The position numbers and the translations under genes were made by a program. The notes below the pieces were generated by a model, which did no database searches, was not told the origin of the DNA, and saw only the letters and a list, made by a program, of their open reading frames with translations. A stretch of DNA of 38,950 bases. It comes from DASSYK01 sp036258315. Lineage in GTDB: Bacteria > Actinomycetota > Thermoleophilia > Solirubrobacterales > 70-9. Below are positions 19,058 to 27,387 of this stretch, piece by piece; positions within the stretch are counted from its first letter, which is position 1; each line of letters starts with the position of its first letter. Location of the stretch: assembly GCA_036258315.1 (NCBI GenBank), contig DATADX010000011.1, forward strand, positions 1 through 38,950. The letters run 5' to 3'.

Positions 19058-19678
19058 TCAGCTCTCCTTGACGACCGCATAGACGATGCGCTCGGCAACG
19101 TCGATCACGATCTCGCCGATCCTCTCGCACCGCCGATAGAGCTCCCGAAGCCCGATTCGCTGGCGCATGTCCTCGACCTCCAGCAGCTTGGCGGTATCGC
19201 GGTAGTAGACGTGCTCCAGTCGCCGCACCGTCTTGATCGCGGCGTCGGCGGCCGCGGTGGCTCGGCGATCGTCCGAGCCCAGCTGGCTGAACGCCTCGTC
19301 GACCTGCCGGGTGGCTTCCGCAAGCAGCTTCGCCATCGCGGCGATTCCCGCGTCAGGGAACACCGCCATCACCTCGGCCTCCTCGATCACGTCGCGGACG
19401 TAGTCGAGGATCCAGTCGAGCCCACGAGAGAGGGTGAAGACGTCCTCCGGCTCCAGTTGGAGCACGAAGGCCTCGCGCAGGGCATTCAGTAGCTCGCGCT
19501 TGGCCGCGTCGCCGCGAGGCTCGGCGTCGCCGACGATCTGGGCGGCCGCCGCGTCGCCGGCAGCCCAGGCTGCGAAGGCGTCGAGTGCCTCGATCGTCAC
19601 CGCGGTCTGGCGGCGAAGCAGCCCGATCACGTCGGGGGTGTCGGGCAGAAACCAGGGACGACGACGTCGGGCGCTCAT
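19058..19678 (-). CDS. DUF47 / PhoU-like phosphate transport accessory protein
   Basis: The 206-residue protein is all-helical and matches the DUF47 (PhoU-like) pattern, including LSRGLDWILDYVRDVIEEAEVM and the repeated ELYRRCERIGEIVIDVAERI. Such proteins sit next to Pit-type phosphate transporters and are thought to modulate them from the cytoplasmic face. Its ATG overlaps the pit stop by four bases (ATGA, 19675-19678), showing translational coupling. The frame is open further upstream, but only inside pit, so the overlap start is preferred. Confidence 0.9.
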   Translation of the reverse strand: MSARRRRPWFLPDTPDVIGLLRRQTAVTIEALDAFAAWAAGDAAAAQIVGDAEPRGDAAKRELLNALREAFVLQLEPEDVFTLSRGLDWILDYVRDVIEEAEVMAVFPDAGIAAMAKLLAEATRQVDEAFSQLGSDDRRATAAADAAIKTVRRLEHVYYRDTAKLLEVEDMRQRIGLRELYRRCERIGEIVIDVAERIVYAVVKES

Positions 19679-20685
19679 GCGAGCCACCGCCAGAAGCAAA
19701 GCGCGGCGGCGGCGAGTGCCGCCGAAGCCGGGAGGGTGATCAGCCAGGCGAGCCCGATCTGGCGAACCACCTTCCAGTGGACGTGGCGAAGGCGCCGACG
19801 CCCCGCGCCGATCCCGACCACCGAGGATGCGACGATCTGGCTGGTTGACACGGGCGCGCCCAGCAGCGAAGCGCCGAAGATCACGCCGGCCGACGAAGTC
19901 TGGCTCGATAGGCCCTCGAGCGGATGGATGCGGTAGATCCGGCGCCCCACGGTACGAATGATCCGCCAACCGCCCAATGCCGTGCCGGCGGTGAGCGCCA
20001 CCGAGCAGGCGACGATCACCCAGGTGGGGGCGGAGAGCGAGTCGATCCGCCCGTCGGCGAGCAGCAGCGCGGCGACCACGCCAACCGATTTCTGCGCATC
20101 GTTGGCCCCGTGGCTGAACGAGAGCGCCGCGGAGGTGACCCACTGCCCGCTCTGAACCGTGCCGCGCCAGCGCTGGGTGGCCCGCCTCGCCGCCCGGCGA
20201 AGGGCGCGGATCACCACCAGCGCGGCGAGCCCTCCGAGCACCGGTGAGACGGCAAGCGCGATCAGCGTCCCGAAGACCCCGACTGGGTGGAGGCCGTCGA
20301 GCCCGCCCCAGCGGACCGCGTCGACGCCCCCCTCCACCACCGCGGCACCAACCAGGCCGCCGACCAGAGCGTGACCAGAGCTAGACGGTAACCCCAGTCG
20401 CCAGGTCGCCACGTTCCAGGCGGTGGCCGCCGCCAGCCCCGAGCCGATCACCTCGATCGCGACCGACGGCGACACGGTCACGATGCCTCCGATCGTGTCG
20501 GCGACGGCGGCCCCAACCAGCAGCGGGCCCAGCAGATTGAAGATCGCGGCGAGGAGGATGGCCTGCGACGGCCGCGCGGCGCGGGTGGCCACCAGGGTCG
20601 CGATCGCGTTCGACGCGTCATGCAACCCGTTGGTGACCGCGAAGCCGAGGGCGAGAAGGACAGCGACCGCGAGTCCTGCGTCCAT
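19675..20685 (-). CDS. pit: low-affinity inorganic phosphate transporter (Pit/PHO4 family)
   Basis: The 336-residue membrane protein has about nine to ten hydrophobic helices and both inverted-repeat signatures of the family: FAVTNGLHDASNAIATLVATR at the N-terminus and FSHGANDAQKSVGVVAAL in the second half. It would import metal-phosphate with protons. The DUF47 gene follows with a four-base overlap. It is placed between the pyruvate-metabolism genes and the kinase fusion. Phosphate supply would matter for PPDK and ADP-forming ligase chemistry, but this link is inference. Confidence 0.94.
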   Translation of the reverse strand: MDAGLAVAVLLALGFAVTNGLHDASNAIATLVATRAARPSQAILLAAIFNLLGPLLVGAAVADTIGGIVTVSPSVAIEVIGSGLAAATAWNVATWRLGLPSSSGHALVGGLVGAAVVEGGVDAVRWGGLDGLHPVGVFGTLIALAVSPVLGGLAALVVIRALRRAARRATQRWRGTVQSGQWVTSAALSFSHGANDAQKSVGVVAALLLADGRIDSLSAPTWVIVACSVALTAGTALGGWRIIRTVGRRIYRIHPLEGLSSQTSSAGVIFGASLLGAPVSTSQIVASSVVGIGAGRRRLRHVHWKVVRQIGLAWLITLPASAALAAAALCFWRWLA

Positions 20686-20952
20686 CCGCCGACACTATGC
20701 CGATGCTCGGCACCGTCGGGTCTCTGTTGCCCGAGAAGCCCCGCGCTCAGAGGGGGTCGAGCTTCACCTCGACCTTGACGCCGCTGCGCTCATCGCCCCG
20801 CGCGAGGGCCGTCCCGGTGCGCTGGGAGCGCAGCGGGCTCGTCAGCGCTAAGCCTGCGTCCCTGCCCATGATCGAGCAGGTGTCCACAAAGACATCGAGG
20901 ATTGCGACGCCGTCAGGTCCCGAAGCTCTCGGCTAGGTTCGTCGTCTCGACG
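20686..20952. other. 267-base divergent intergenic region between pit and the kinase fusion
   Basis: No convincing gene was seen. A plus-strand frame (20697-20936) and an antisense frame (20747-20869) are both open, as expected by chance at this G+C. Neither has a Shine-Dalgarno or a recognisable motif. A -10-like TAGGTT lies at the right end. Confidence 0.5.
20934..20939 (+). promoter_or_regulatory. putative -10 element for the APH/P-loop kinase gene
   Basis: TAGGTT matches TANNNT and ends 13 bases before ATG 20953. This predicts a very short leader. It also argues against the in-frame upstream TTG at 20902, which lies on the wrong side of this element. Confidence 0.35.
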
Positions 20953-22566
20953 ATGCCCAACGGCGGTGGAAAGCAGCCTCAGCTGATTCGGGCGATGCTG
21001 GAGCCCGGCTTCTACCCGCATGCGCCGCTCTCGGTGGAGCTCCGCTACACGCACATCTCGTGGGTGTTCCTCGCCGGCGACCTCGTCTACAAGGTGAAGA
21101 AGCCGGTCGTTTTCCCGTTCCTCGACTACGGGACGATCGAGCGGCGCCATGAGATGTGCCGCGAGGAGGTACGCCTCAACCGCCGCCTTGCCCCCGACCT
21201 TTACCTGGGAGTCGTCGCCATCGCCGGCAGCGGCGATGCTTACCTGCTCACCTCTGAGGACCACGCGGGGGCAATCGAGTTCGCGGTCGAGATGCGGCGG
21301 GTGGAAGAGGACCGAAGCCTGGCTGCGCTCGCCGCCAGAGGCGAGCTCGAGCCCACGCATATCGCAGCGGTCGCCCGCCGACTCGCGCGCTTCCACGCCG
21401 AGACACCGATCGCACCGCCGGACCGCCGCGGGGTCGAGACCCTCGAAGCGACCCTGGAGGAGAATCTGGTGACGCTGCGTGAAGCGGGCGCCGGGGTCCT
21501 GGACGAGCGCCGCTTGATCAGCGCCGAGCGCTTCACGCGCAACTTCATTGCCGCGAGGCGCCGCGAGCTCGACGCCCGGTCGCGCGGCGGGCAGGTCCGC
21601 GATTGCCATGGTGACCTGCGCGCCGAGCACGTCATCGTCCCGGCGCAGCGCCCCGTCTACGTCTACGACTGCGTGGAGTTCAATCCGGAGTTGCGGCAGA
21701 TCGACGTCGCGGCGGACATTTCGTTCCTGGTCATGGACCTCACCAGGCTCGGCGCCGAGGGATCCGCCGTCCAGCTGATCGACGCCTACCGCCGAGCCGA
21801 CGGGGACCCTGGCGACGACGCTCTGCTCTCCTTCTTCGCCTCCTACCGCGCCTGGGTCCGCGCGAAGATCGCCTGCCTGCGGGCGCTGGAGCTTGCCGCC
21901 GAAGACCACGAGCGCTCCCAGCAGCAGCAGGCTGAGGCGCTCGAGCTCCTGCGCCTCGGACACCGGTTCGCGTGGCGCGCGCGCGGCCCGCTGCTGCTGG
22001 TGGTATGCGGGGTGGCGGGCACGGGCAAGTCGACGCTCGCGCGCAAGCTGGCCGACCTCAGCGGCTGGGCCCACATCTCCTCCGATGTCACCCGCAAGCG
22101 CCTCGCGGGCCTCTCCCCCGCCGAGCACGGTAGGGAAGCGCTGTACGGACATGGGCACACGATGCGGACCTACCGGAGGATGGGCAGGGCGGCGCGCCCG
22201 GAGCTCGAGGGCCGGGGTGGCGTGATCGCCGACGCGACCTTCCACCGCCTCGAAGAGCGCGCCGCGTTTCGCGCTGGTCTCGGCGATCCGCCGACCCGGA
22301 TCGTCTTCGTCGAGTGCCGGGCATCGCCTGCCGCGCTGCTGGCCCGGGCACGGGAGCGTGAGTTGATGCCCGACCGCGTCTCGGATGCCGACGCGGCGGT
22401 GGTTCAGCGACAGCTCGCCGAGTCCGAGCCGCTCGGAGAGGTCCCCGCTCGCGAACGGATGGAGCTGGGTACGGAGGCCCCGCCGGACGAGCTGGTCGCC
22501 GAGGTCGAGGAGTTCATCGACCATTCGATCTGGGGCACATCGCCAAGCGCGGCAGAGCGAATGTGA
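20953..22566 (+). CDS. aminoglycoside-phosphotransferase-like domain fused to a P-loop kinase (Rv2004c type)
   Basis: The 537-residue protein joins two kinase folds. The N-terminal part (about 1-335) is APH/choline-kinase-like: YTHISWVFLAGDLVYKVKKP carries the nucleotide-binding lysine. Its catalytic loop is CHGDLRAEHVI, where the usual Asn of HGDxxxxN is a His. The metal-binding Asp follows in YDCVEFNPE. The C-terminal part has a Walker A at residues 353-360 (GVAGTGKS), like gluconate/shikimate-type kinases. The layout matches Mycobacterium tuberculosis Rv2004c, a DosR-regulon gene of unknown substrate. ATG 20953 is preferred over TTG 20902 because conserved sequence begins soon after it and TAGGTT lies between the two. 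Antibiotic modification is not implied. Confidence 0.85.
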   Translation: MPNGGGKQPQLIRAMLEPGFYPHAPLSVELRYTHISWVFLAGDLVYKVKKPVVFPFLDYGTIERRHEMCREEVRLNRRLAPDLYLGVVAIAGSGDAYLLTSEDHAGAIEFAVEMRRVEEDRSLAALAARGELEPTHIAAVARRLARFHAETPIAPPDRRGVETLEATLEENLVTLREAGAGVLDERRLISAERFTRNFIAARRRELDARSRGGQVRDCHGDLRAEHVIVPAQRPVYVYDCVEFNPELRQIDVAADISFLVMDLTRLGAEGSAVQLIDAYRRADGDPGDDALLSFFASYRAWVRAKIACLRALELAAEDHERSQQQQAEALELLRLGHRFAWRARGPLLLVVCGVAGTGKSTLARKLADLSGWAHISSDVTRKRLAGLSPAEHGREALYGHGHTMRTYRRMGRAARPELEGRGGVIADATFHRLEERAAFRAGLGDPPTRIVFVECRASPAALLARARERELMPDRVSDADAAVVQRQLAESEPLGEVPARERMELGTEAPPDELVAEVEEFIDHSIWGTSPSAAERM

Positions 22567-22580
22567 CCAATACGGCCGCC

Positions 22581-23552
22581 TCAGCCCGTCTCCGAGCCGC
22601 TGAGCGGAGCGACGCGCACCTGCTCCGCCAGGCTGGAGACGTTGCGAAGCCGTCCTGTCCCGAGCCCTCGGCGGGCGACGTTGAGGGCCCCGGCAGCGAC
22701 ACCGAGCTTCACGGCACCCTCGATCGGCAGTCCCGCGCCGACTCCGATTCCTGTCGCGGCGAACATCGAGTCGCCTGCCCCTCGTTCATCCACCGGCGTG
22801 AAGTGCGGCCCGTCCACCTCCAGAAGACGATCGCCCGCAAGGACCAGCGCCGGCTCCGCCCCACGTGAGATCAGCACGTTGGACGCGCCCTCGTCATGGA
22901 GGACCCGCGCGGCCTCGACGGTCGGCCCCTTCTCCCGCCGCGCCAGCCTTCCGTCAGCGACCAGTTCCTCGTCGCTCACCTTGAGCAGATCCACGCCGCC
23001 CTTGAGAGCCTCGGTGAGCGGCTCCCCGCTCAGGTCCGCGAGGACCGGGCGACCGTTCGCCCTCAGATCGCGACAGAGGCGCTGGTACACCTGTGCGGGT
23101 AGGACCCGTTCATCGCGGGGTCCGGTGACCAGCACGACATCCGATTCCAGCCCCGCGGTGAGCGTGACGCCACAGAGATCGTCGAGTTCGTGTCTGGCGA
23201 GTGGTGGGCTGGGCGTACGGGCGATCTCCTGGCGCGCTCCGTCTCGGCGGTCGTGAACATATGCCCCGTTGGCACCCTCCATCCGCACAGAGAGCAGGTT
23301 GATCCCGTTGACCGTCAGCAGCGAATGGAGCACGTCCCCCGCCTCCCCGCCGAGCGGAGCACACAGGATCACCTCGGCACCGAGTCGTGCCGCCATCCGA
23401 GCGACCCAAAAGCCCTGACCGCCGGCGTGCAGGTGTATCTCGGGATCGCCCGGAGCATCCTCGATCGTGACGGTGAGCACGGGCGACGGTGCGAAGACGG
23501 CGACTGAACACGCGTCGAGCGCAGACCGCGGCGACTTCCCTTCATCGGCCAC
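22581..23552 (-). CDS. PfkB-family sugar (phosphate) kinase
   Basis: The 323-residue protein has the ribokinase/PfkB fold. The N-terminal glycine block is HAGGQGFWVARMAARLGAEV, in place of the usual GGKGxNVA. The C-terminal signature is DERGAGDSMFAATGIGVGAG, with the catalytic Asp in GAGD. It resembles minor 6-phosphofructokinases and 1-phosphofructokinases; the DosR-regulon PfkB of M. tuberculosis is in this group. It would phosphorylate a sugar phosphate using ATP, and fructose-6-phosphate is a guess. It is convergent with the kinase fusion (14-base gap) and lies 169 bases downstream of the hydrogenase operon on the same strand, so it may have its own promoter. Confidence 0.85.
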   Translation of the reverse strand: MADEGKSPRSALDACSVAVFAPSPVLTVTIEDAPGDPEIHLHAGGQGFWVARMAARLGAEVILCAPLGGEAGDVLHSLLTVNGINLLSVRMEGANGAYVHDRRDGARQEIARTPSPPLARHELDDLCGVTLTAGLESDVVLVTGPRDERVLPAQVYQRLCRDLRANGRPVLADLSGEPLTEALKGGVDLLKVSDEELVADGRLARREKGPTVEAARVLHDEGASNVLISRGAEPALVLAGDRLLEVDGPHFTPVDERGAGDSMFAATGIGVGAGLPIEGAVKLGVAAGALNVARRGLGTGRLRNVSSLAEQVRVAPLSGSETG

Positions 23553-23721
23553 GCTTCAAGAATACGACCCGATCTGGGCCGCGGAATCCGCAGCCAGCGC
23601 CGCTACCTCTTCGGCTGGACGGGGCGGACACCTTCAGTCGCAGGCGAAACTCTCAGCGCCACGCTTGAGTCGCGAGTTCGACGCCGGGGCGATGATCGAC
23701 GGCTCGGCGAGAGCCTGGCGT
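23553..23721. other. 169-base gap between the hydrogenase operon end and pfkB
   Basis: No gene or clear hairpin was recognised. It should contain the promoter of the minus-strand sugar kinase. I looked for the DosR palindrome (GGGAC...GTCCC type) and did not find one by eye. Confidence 0.4.
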
Positions 23722-24630
23722 TCACGGCGCTCGGCCGGACGCCCTGAGGTTCGAACGCGGGACGATCATCACCGCGCACGGCGCCGCGCGAATCACCCGT
23801 GCCGAGACGCTGCCCAGCATCGCGCGCATGACCGGGCCGAAACCGCGCGAGCCGAGCATCAGCAGGTCGACCCCTTCGCCGGCGCGCTCGAGCAGCTTGT
23901 CGACGGGATCGCCCTGGTCGTGGATCGGAAGCGCCCGCAGCTCCGAGGACAGCCCCGCGGCGACGTCATGGACCATCGCCGGAAGGTCGAAGCCGACCGC
24001 GACGGGGGTGGGCGTCGAGCCCGCGCGACCGGCGACGGCCGGCCCCGGCTCGCTCACGCCGATCACCCGGATCGCGGCCCCGACGCGGCCGGCGAGGATC
24101 GCCGCCTCATCCAGGGCCGCGCGTGATTCGGCCGTGCCGTCGAAGCCGACCGCGACCACCCGGAGCCGATCGCGGATGAAGGGCAGCGGAGAATCGCTCG
24201 GGATGTCGTCCGCCATCTCCCCGGCCTCCTCTGCGTCGCGCGCCGCGCGCGCCCGCGCAAATCCCCTGGGCGCGATCACGAGCCGAGCCGGCGTCCCCTT
24301 GAGCAGCTGCTCGGCGACGCTGCCCGGCGCCACCGACCCGAACGCCGCACGGTGCGTCGAGCCAAGCACGATCAGGTCGGCCTCTCCCTTCTCGGCCAGC
24401 TCGCGCAGCACATTGGCCGGCGAGCCCTTTTCGACATGGACGACCTTGAGCTCACCGCCGTCGACGGCGACGACCCGCTCGGCCAACGCGCGGGCGTCCT
24501 CGCCGGGCTCGGTCTCCTCGAAGCCGGCGACGACCTTGGGGTAAAGCGGTTCCTCTACCACGGGTCCCGGAGCGTAGGTCAGCGAGACAAATTCGCAGGT
24601 GGAGTCACGATCACGTCGCGTGATCTTCAC
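23722..24630 (-). CDS. tandem universal stress protein with a shortened first domain
   Basis: Of 302 residues, the second half (about 155-295) is a full UspA domain: RVVAVGFDGTAESRAALDEA to the nucleotide motif GSRGFGPVMRAMLGSVSARV. The first half keeps its first strand (KVVAGFEETEPGEDARALAE) and its nucleotide motif GSTHRAAFGSVAPGSVAEQL. Between them it lacks roughly 50-60 residues of the usual fold (second strand and helix). ATG 24630 lies 11 bases after the protease stop. This makes it the last gene of the hydrogenase operon and links a stress/ATP-sensing protein to hydrogenase expression. Confidence 0.85.
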   Translation of the reverse strand: MKITRRDRDSTCEFVSLTYAPGPVVEEPLYPKVVAGFEETEPGEDARALAERVVAVDGGELKVVHVEKGSPANVLRELAEKGEADLIVLGSTHRAAFGSVAPGSVAEQLLKGTPARLVIAPRGFARARAARDAEEAGEMADDIPSDSPLPFIRDRLRVVAVGFDGTAESRAALDEAAILAGRVGAAIRVIGVSEPGPAVAGRAGSTPTPVAVGFDLPAMVHDVAAGLSSELRALPIHDQGDPVDKLLERAGEGVDLLMLGSRGFGPVMRAMLGSVSARVIRAAPCAVMIVPRSNLRASGRAP

Positions 24631-24641
24631 CTCGCGGGCGC

Positions 24642-25301
24642 TCAGCTCGTCCCCTCGAGCTCACGGTAGAGCTCCATCACGAGCCGCGCCACAGCCTCCT
24701 CGACGACCGGTGTCAGGCCTTCGCCGGCCTCGAAACTCTGCCCCTCGATCCCATAGACCAGCAGGTGACCGGGGAGCCTGCCGAGCTCGCGGGCAAGCTC
24801 GACAGCCTCGGCCAGCCCGAGGGCGTGGGTCGAGGACTTGAAGACCTCGGCCGGCAGCGGTCCCTCGGTGGCGTCGAAGCGGTGCACCGTCCCTGGATCG
24901 GCGCCCGAGGAGACGCTGTCCGCGACAAGCCCCTGGTTGGCGTCGCTCCATGCCTCGATCAGCGAGGCCGGCTCGCCCTCCTGCTCGAGGATCGTCACCC
25001 CCGGCGGGTGCGCCAGGCGCAGGCGGCGGGCGACCTCGAGCCCGGCGCCGTCGTCGCGGCGGAACCGGTTGCCGATCCCGATCAGGGCCAGCAAAGTCGC
25101 CTCCCGCTCGCCGAGCGCTCCATCGATCGGGATGTGAGCCCGCCTCGCGAGGGATCTCGCTGCCTCGATGTCATCGGCGAGATGATCGCGGTGGCGTTCC
25201 ATCACCGCGAGGGCATCCCGCCCCTGCTCGCGGAAGAGGCGCTCCTCATGGAGGAACCGGGGGTCGAACTGGCGCTCGGTGCCGCGTCGGAAGAAGGGCA
25301 C
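24642..25301 (-). CDS. [NiFe]-hydrogenase maturation protease with N-terminal extension
   Basis: Such endopeptidases (M52, HyaD/HybD/HycI type) trim the C-terminus of the large subunit after nickel insertion. The core starts near residue 72 with LIGIGNRFRRDDGAGLEVAR, containing the metal-binding Asp. It continues with VADSVSSGADPGTVHRF and STHALGLAEAVELARELG (conserved His region), then VYGIEGQSFEAGEGL. The first ~70 residues are an extra charged helical segment (FDPRFLHEERLFREQGRDAL) not found in typical ~150-residue proteases. Only three bases separate its ATG from the large-subunit stop, so the long start is favoured. An internal Met near residue 34 would still leave an extension. Its dedicated target is the adjacent alpha subunit. 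Confidence 0.87.
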   Translation of the reverse strand: MPFFRRGTERQFDPRFLHEERLFREQGRDALAVMERHRDHLADDIEAARSLARRAHIPIDGALGEREATLLALIGIGNRFRRDDGAGLEVARRLRLAHPPGVTILEQEGEPASLIEAWSDANQGLVADSVSSGADPGTVHRFDATEGPLPAEVFKSSTHALGLAEAVELARELGRLPGHLLVYGIEGQSFEAGEGLTPVVEEAVARLVMELYRELEGTS

Positions 25302-25304
25302 GTC

Positions 25305-26609
25305 TCAGCGATCGACCGTGAGCTTGAGGAAGTGCGTCGAGCAGGAGATGCAGGGATCGTAGTTGCGGATCGCCTGCTCGCATTCCCACTGGAGCCGCTC
25401 GTCGGGGAGGTCCACCCGGGGGCGGACGAACTCGAGCAGGTCCTGCTCGACGCGGGCCTGGTTCTGCGAGGTCGGCGGGACGATCCGCACCTCCGCGATC
25501 GAGCCGTCGCCCTCGAGGCGGTAGCGGTGCCAGAGCATCCCCCGCGGGGCCTCGCTCCAGCCGCAGCCGGCCGCCGCCCTCGGCTCGACCTCGGCCGCGG
25601 GCGGGTTTGGCGGCTCGTAGGTGGAGATCAGCCGCAGCGCCTCGTCGAGAGCGTAGAGGATCTCGACGGCTCGAACGATGATGCTCTTGAACGGGTTGCG
25701 GCAGGCCTCCCCCAGCCCCGCGTCGGCGGCGGCCTCGCGGGCGAGCGGCGAGAGCTGAGCCGAGTTGAGCGAGTAGCGCGCCATCGGCCCGAGGAAGTAG
25801 GTGCCCCCGTCGCGCATCCGCGAGTGCAGCGCGGTCGAGTGCTCGACCTGCTCCTCGACGAAGTGCTCCTCGTACTCGCCGGGGGCAATCTCGAGGCCGC
25901 TGCTCGAGACGAGGCGGCCGTCCTCGATCGCGTAGAGGTCGGGGTCCCGCAGGGCGACGAACTCGTAGTCCTGCTCGAAGTCGGGGAAGGCCAGCGTCGC
26001 CACCCAGCGAACGGACTGATGGGCCAGCACGCGCGCCTGCTCGAGCTGTGGGACGAGCGCCTCGAGCTCGGCTCGCCGCGGCGCCTTGTAGAAACCGCCG
26101 ACGCGGACGTTGACCGGGTGGATCGCGCGCCCGCCGATCGTCCGCAGCAGGTCGTTACCGGCCTTCTTGATCTCGAGGCCGCCCTCGACGACCTCGGGGT
26201 GCTCGCGGGCCATCGCCCAGGCGCTCTCGAAGCCGAGGAAGTCTGGCGCGTGCAGCATGAAGACGTGCAGGGCATGGCTTTCGATCCACTCGCCGCAGTA
26301 CATCAGCCGCCGCAGCGCTCGAATGGCCTCACTCGGCCGCACCTCGAGCGCGTCCTCGATCGCGTTGAAGGCGCTGGTCATGTATGCGACCGGGCAGATG
26401 CCGCAGATCCGGGCGGTGATGTCGGGGGCCTCGCTGAAGTCGCGGCCACGCAGGAAGGCCTCGAAGAAGCGCGGCGGCTCATAGATCTCGAGGCGGACCT
26501 CCTCGACCTGCTCGCCGCGGATCCGCACGTGCATCGCTCCCTCGCCCTCGACTCGCGCCAGGGCGCTGGTCCTGATCGTCCGTGTGCCGGGAGGCGGCTC
26601 AGCGGGCAA
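25305..26609 (-). CDS. hydA: group 3b [NiFe]-hydrogenase large (alpha) subunit
   Basis: The 434-residue subunit binds the NiFe(CN)2CO centre and activates H2. The L1 motif ARICGICPVAYMTSA gives Cys69 and Cys72. The L2 motif DPCISCSTH at the C-terminus gives Cys420 and Cys423, with His426. Eight residues follow His426 (FLKLTVDR), a short tail to be removed by the maturation protease, as for the Pyrococcus enzyme. LARVEGEG near the start is also typical. It overlaps the delta gene by 11 bases. With beta, gamma and delta it makes a cytoplasmic, bidirectional NAD(P)-linked enzyme (sulfhydrogenase class). All four nickel ligands are present. No hypABCDEF genes are in this window. Confidence 0.95.
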   Translation of the reverse strand: MPAEPPPGTRTIRTSALARVEGEGAMHVRIRGEQVEEVRLEIYEPPRFFEAFLRGRDFSEAPDITARICGICPVAYMTSAFNAIEDALEVRPSEAIRALRRLMYCGEWIESHALHVFMLHAPDFLGFESAWAMAREHPEVVEGGLEIKKAGNDLLRTIGGRAIHPVNVRVGGFYKAPRRAELEALVPQLEQARVLAHQSVRWVATLAFPDFEQDYEFVALRDPDLYAIEDGRLVSSSGLEIAPGEYEEHFVEEQVEHSTALHSRMRDGGTYFLGPMARYSLNSAQLSPLAREAAADAGLGEACRNPFKSIIVRAVEILYALDEALRLISTYEPPNPPAAEVEPRAAAGCGWSEAPRGMLWHRYRLEGDGSIAEVRIVPPTSQNQARVEQDLLEFVRPRVDLPDERLQWECEQAIRNYDPCISCSTHFLKLTVDR

Positions 26610-27387
26610 GGCGCTCGCTCTCCTCCCTGAAGGGCTCGCGGGCGGTGTGGAAGGTGCGGTAGAGGCGGATGATGTCGACCTCGTCGACGTCCATCCGCGT
26701 CTCGAACCAGCGGCTCAGCGATGGTGCGTTCGGTGACTCCATCGGCCCGAAGCAGCCGTAGCAGCCGCGGTCGCAGCCCGGGCAGATCGCTCCGCACCCG
26801 GCGTGGGTGACCGGCCCGAGGCAGGGAGTCCCGTGGGCGACCATCACGCAGACGTTGCCGGCGCGCTTGCACTCGACGCAGACGCTGTGAGCGGCGACGG
26901 CGGGGCGGCGCTCGTTCAGGAAGGCGCTGATCACCTCGAGCAGCTGGTGGCGGTCGACCGGGCAGCCCTGGAGCTCGAAATCGACCCGCACGTTGGCCGA
27001 GATCGGCGTCGAGTCCGCGAGCGTCGAGATGTAATCGGGCTCGGCGTAGACGATCGAGACGAACTCCTCGACGTCGGCGAAGTTGCGCAGTGCCTGAATC
27101 CCGCCCGAGGTCGCGCAGGCGCCGATCGTGACCAGGCGCCGGGACTGGTTGCGGACCTCCCGGATCCGCTTGGCGTCCTCGGGCGTCGTGATCGAGCCCT
27201 CGACCAGCGAGAGGTCGTACGGCCCCTCGACCGTGCCGCTGGTCGCCTCGAGGAAGTAGGCGACGTCGACCGAGTCCGGCAACGCGACCAGCTCAGCCTC
27301 GAAGTCGAGCAGGCTGAGCTGGCAGCCGTCGCAGGAGGCGAACTTCCAGACGGCGAGCTTCGGCCGGCGCGAGGCGGTCTCGCTCAC
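26599..27387 (-). CDS. hydD: group 3b [NiFe]-hydrogenase small (delta) subunit
   Basis: The 262-residue electron-transfer subunit holds three iron-sulfur clusters. The proximal-cluster cysteines are visible in FASCDGCQLSLLD (Cys19, Cys22), TIGACATSGGIQ and LQGCPVDRHQ. A cysteine-rich C-terminal half (HSVCVECKRAGNVC; GCGAICPGCDRGCYGCFGP) provides the other two. There is no twin-arginine signal, so the enzyme stays in the cytoplasm. GTG 27387 is chosen because it overlaps the gamma stop (GTGA) and precedes the conserved PKLAVWKFASCDGC; the longer open frame upstream lies inside gamma. It passes electrons between alpha and the beta/gamma diaphorase part. Confidence 0.94.
   Translation of the reverse strand: MSETASRRPKLAVWKFASCDGCQLSLLDFEAELVALPDSVDVAYFLEATSGTVEGPYDLSLVEGSITTPEDAKRIREVRNQSRRLVTIGACATSGGIQALRNFADVEEFVSIVYAEPDYISTLADSTPISANVRVDFELQGCPVDRHQLLEVISAFLNERRPAVAAHSVCVECKRAGNVCVMVAHGTPCLGPVTHAGCGAICPGCDRGCYGCFGPMESPNAPSLSRWFETRMDVDEVDIIRLYRTFHTAREPFREESERLAR

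Noticed and set aside
20697..20936. 79-codon plus-strand frame and the 40-codon antisense frame (20747-20869) between pit and the kinase fusion
   Set aside because: Both strands are open in the same place, neither has a Shine-Dalgarno or a family motif, and composition explains both.
22016..22040. Reading the kinase fusion as an aminoglycoside-resistance gene
   Set aside because: The first domain is only fold-related to APH and is fused to a P-loop kinase as in Rv2004c, which is not a known resistance determinant.
24765..26630. 621-codon plus-strand open frame opposite the hydrogenase genes
   Set aside because: The minus strand encodes the protease and the large subunit with all metal ligands; the opposite frame is a composition artefact.
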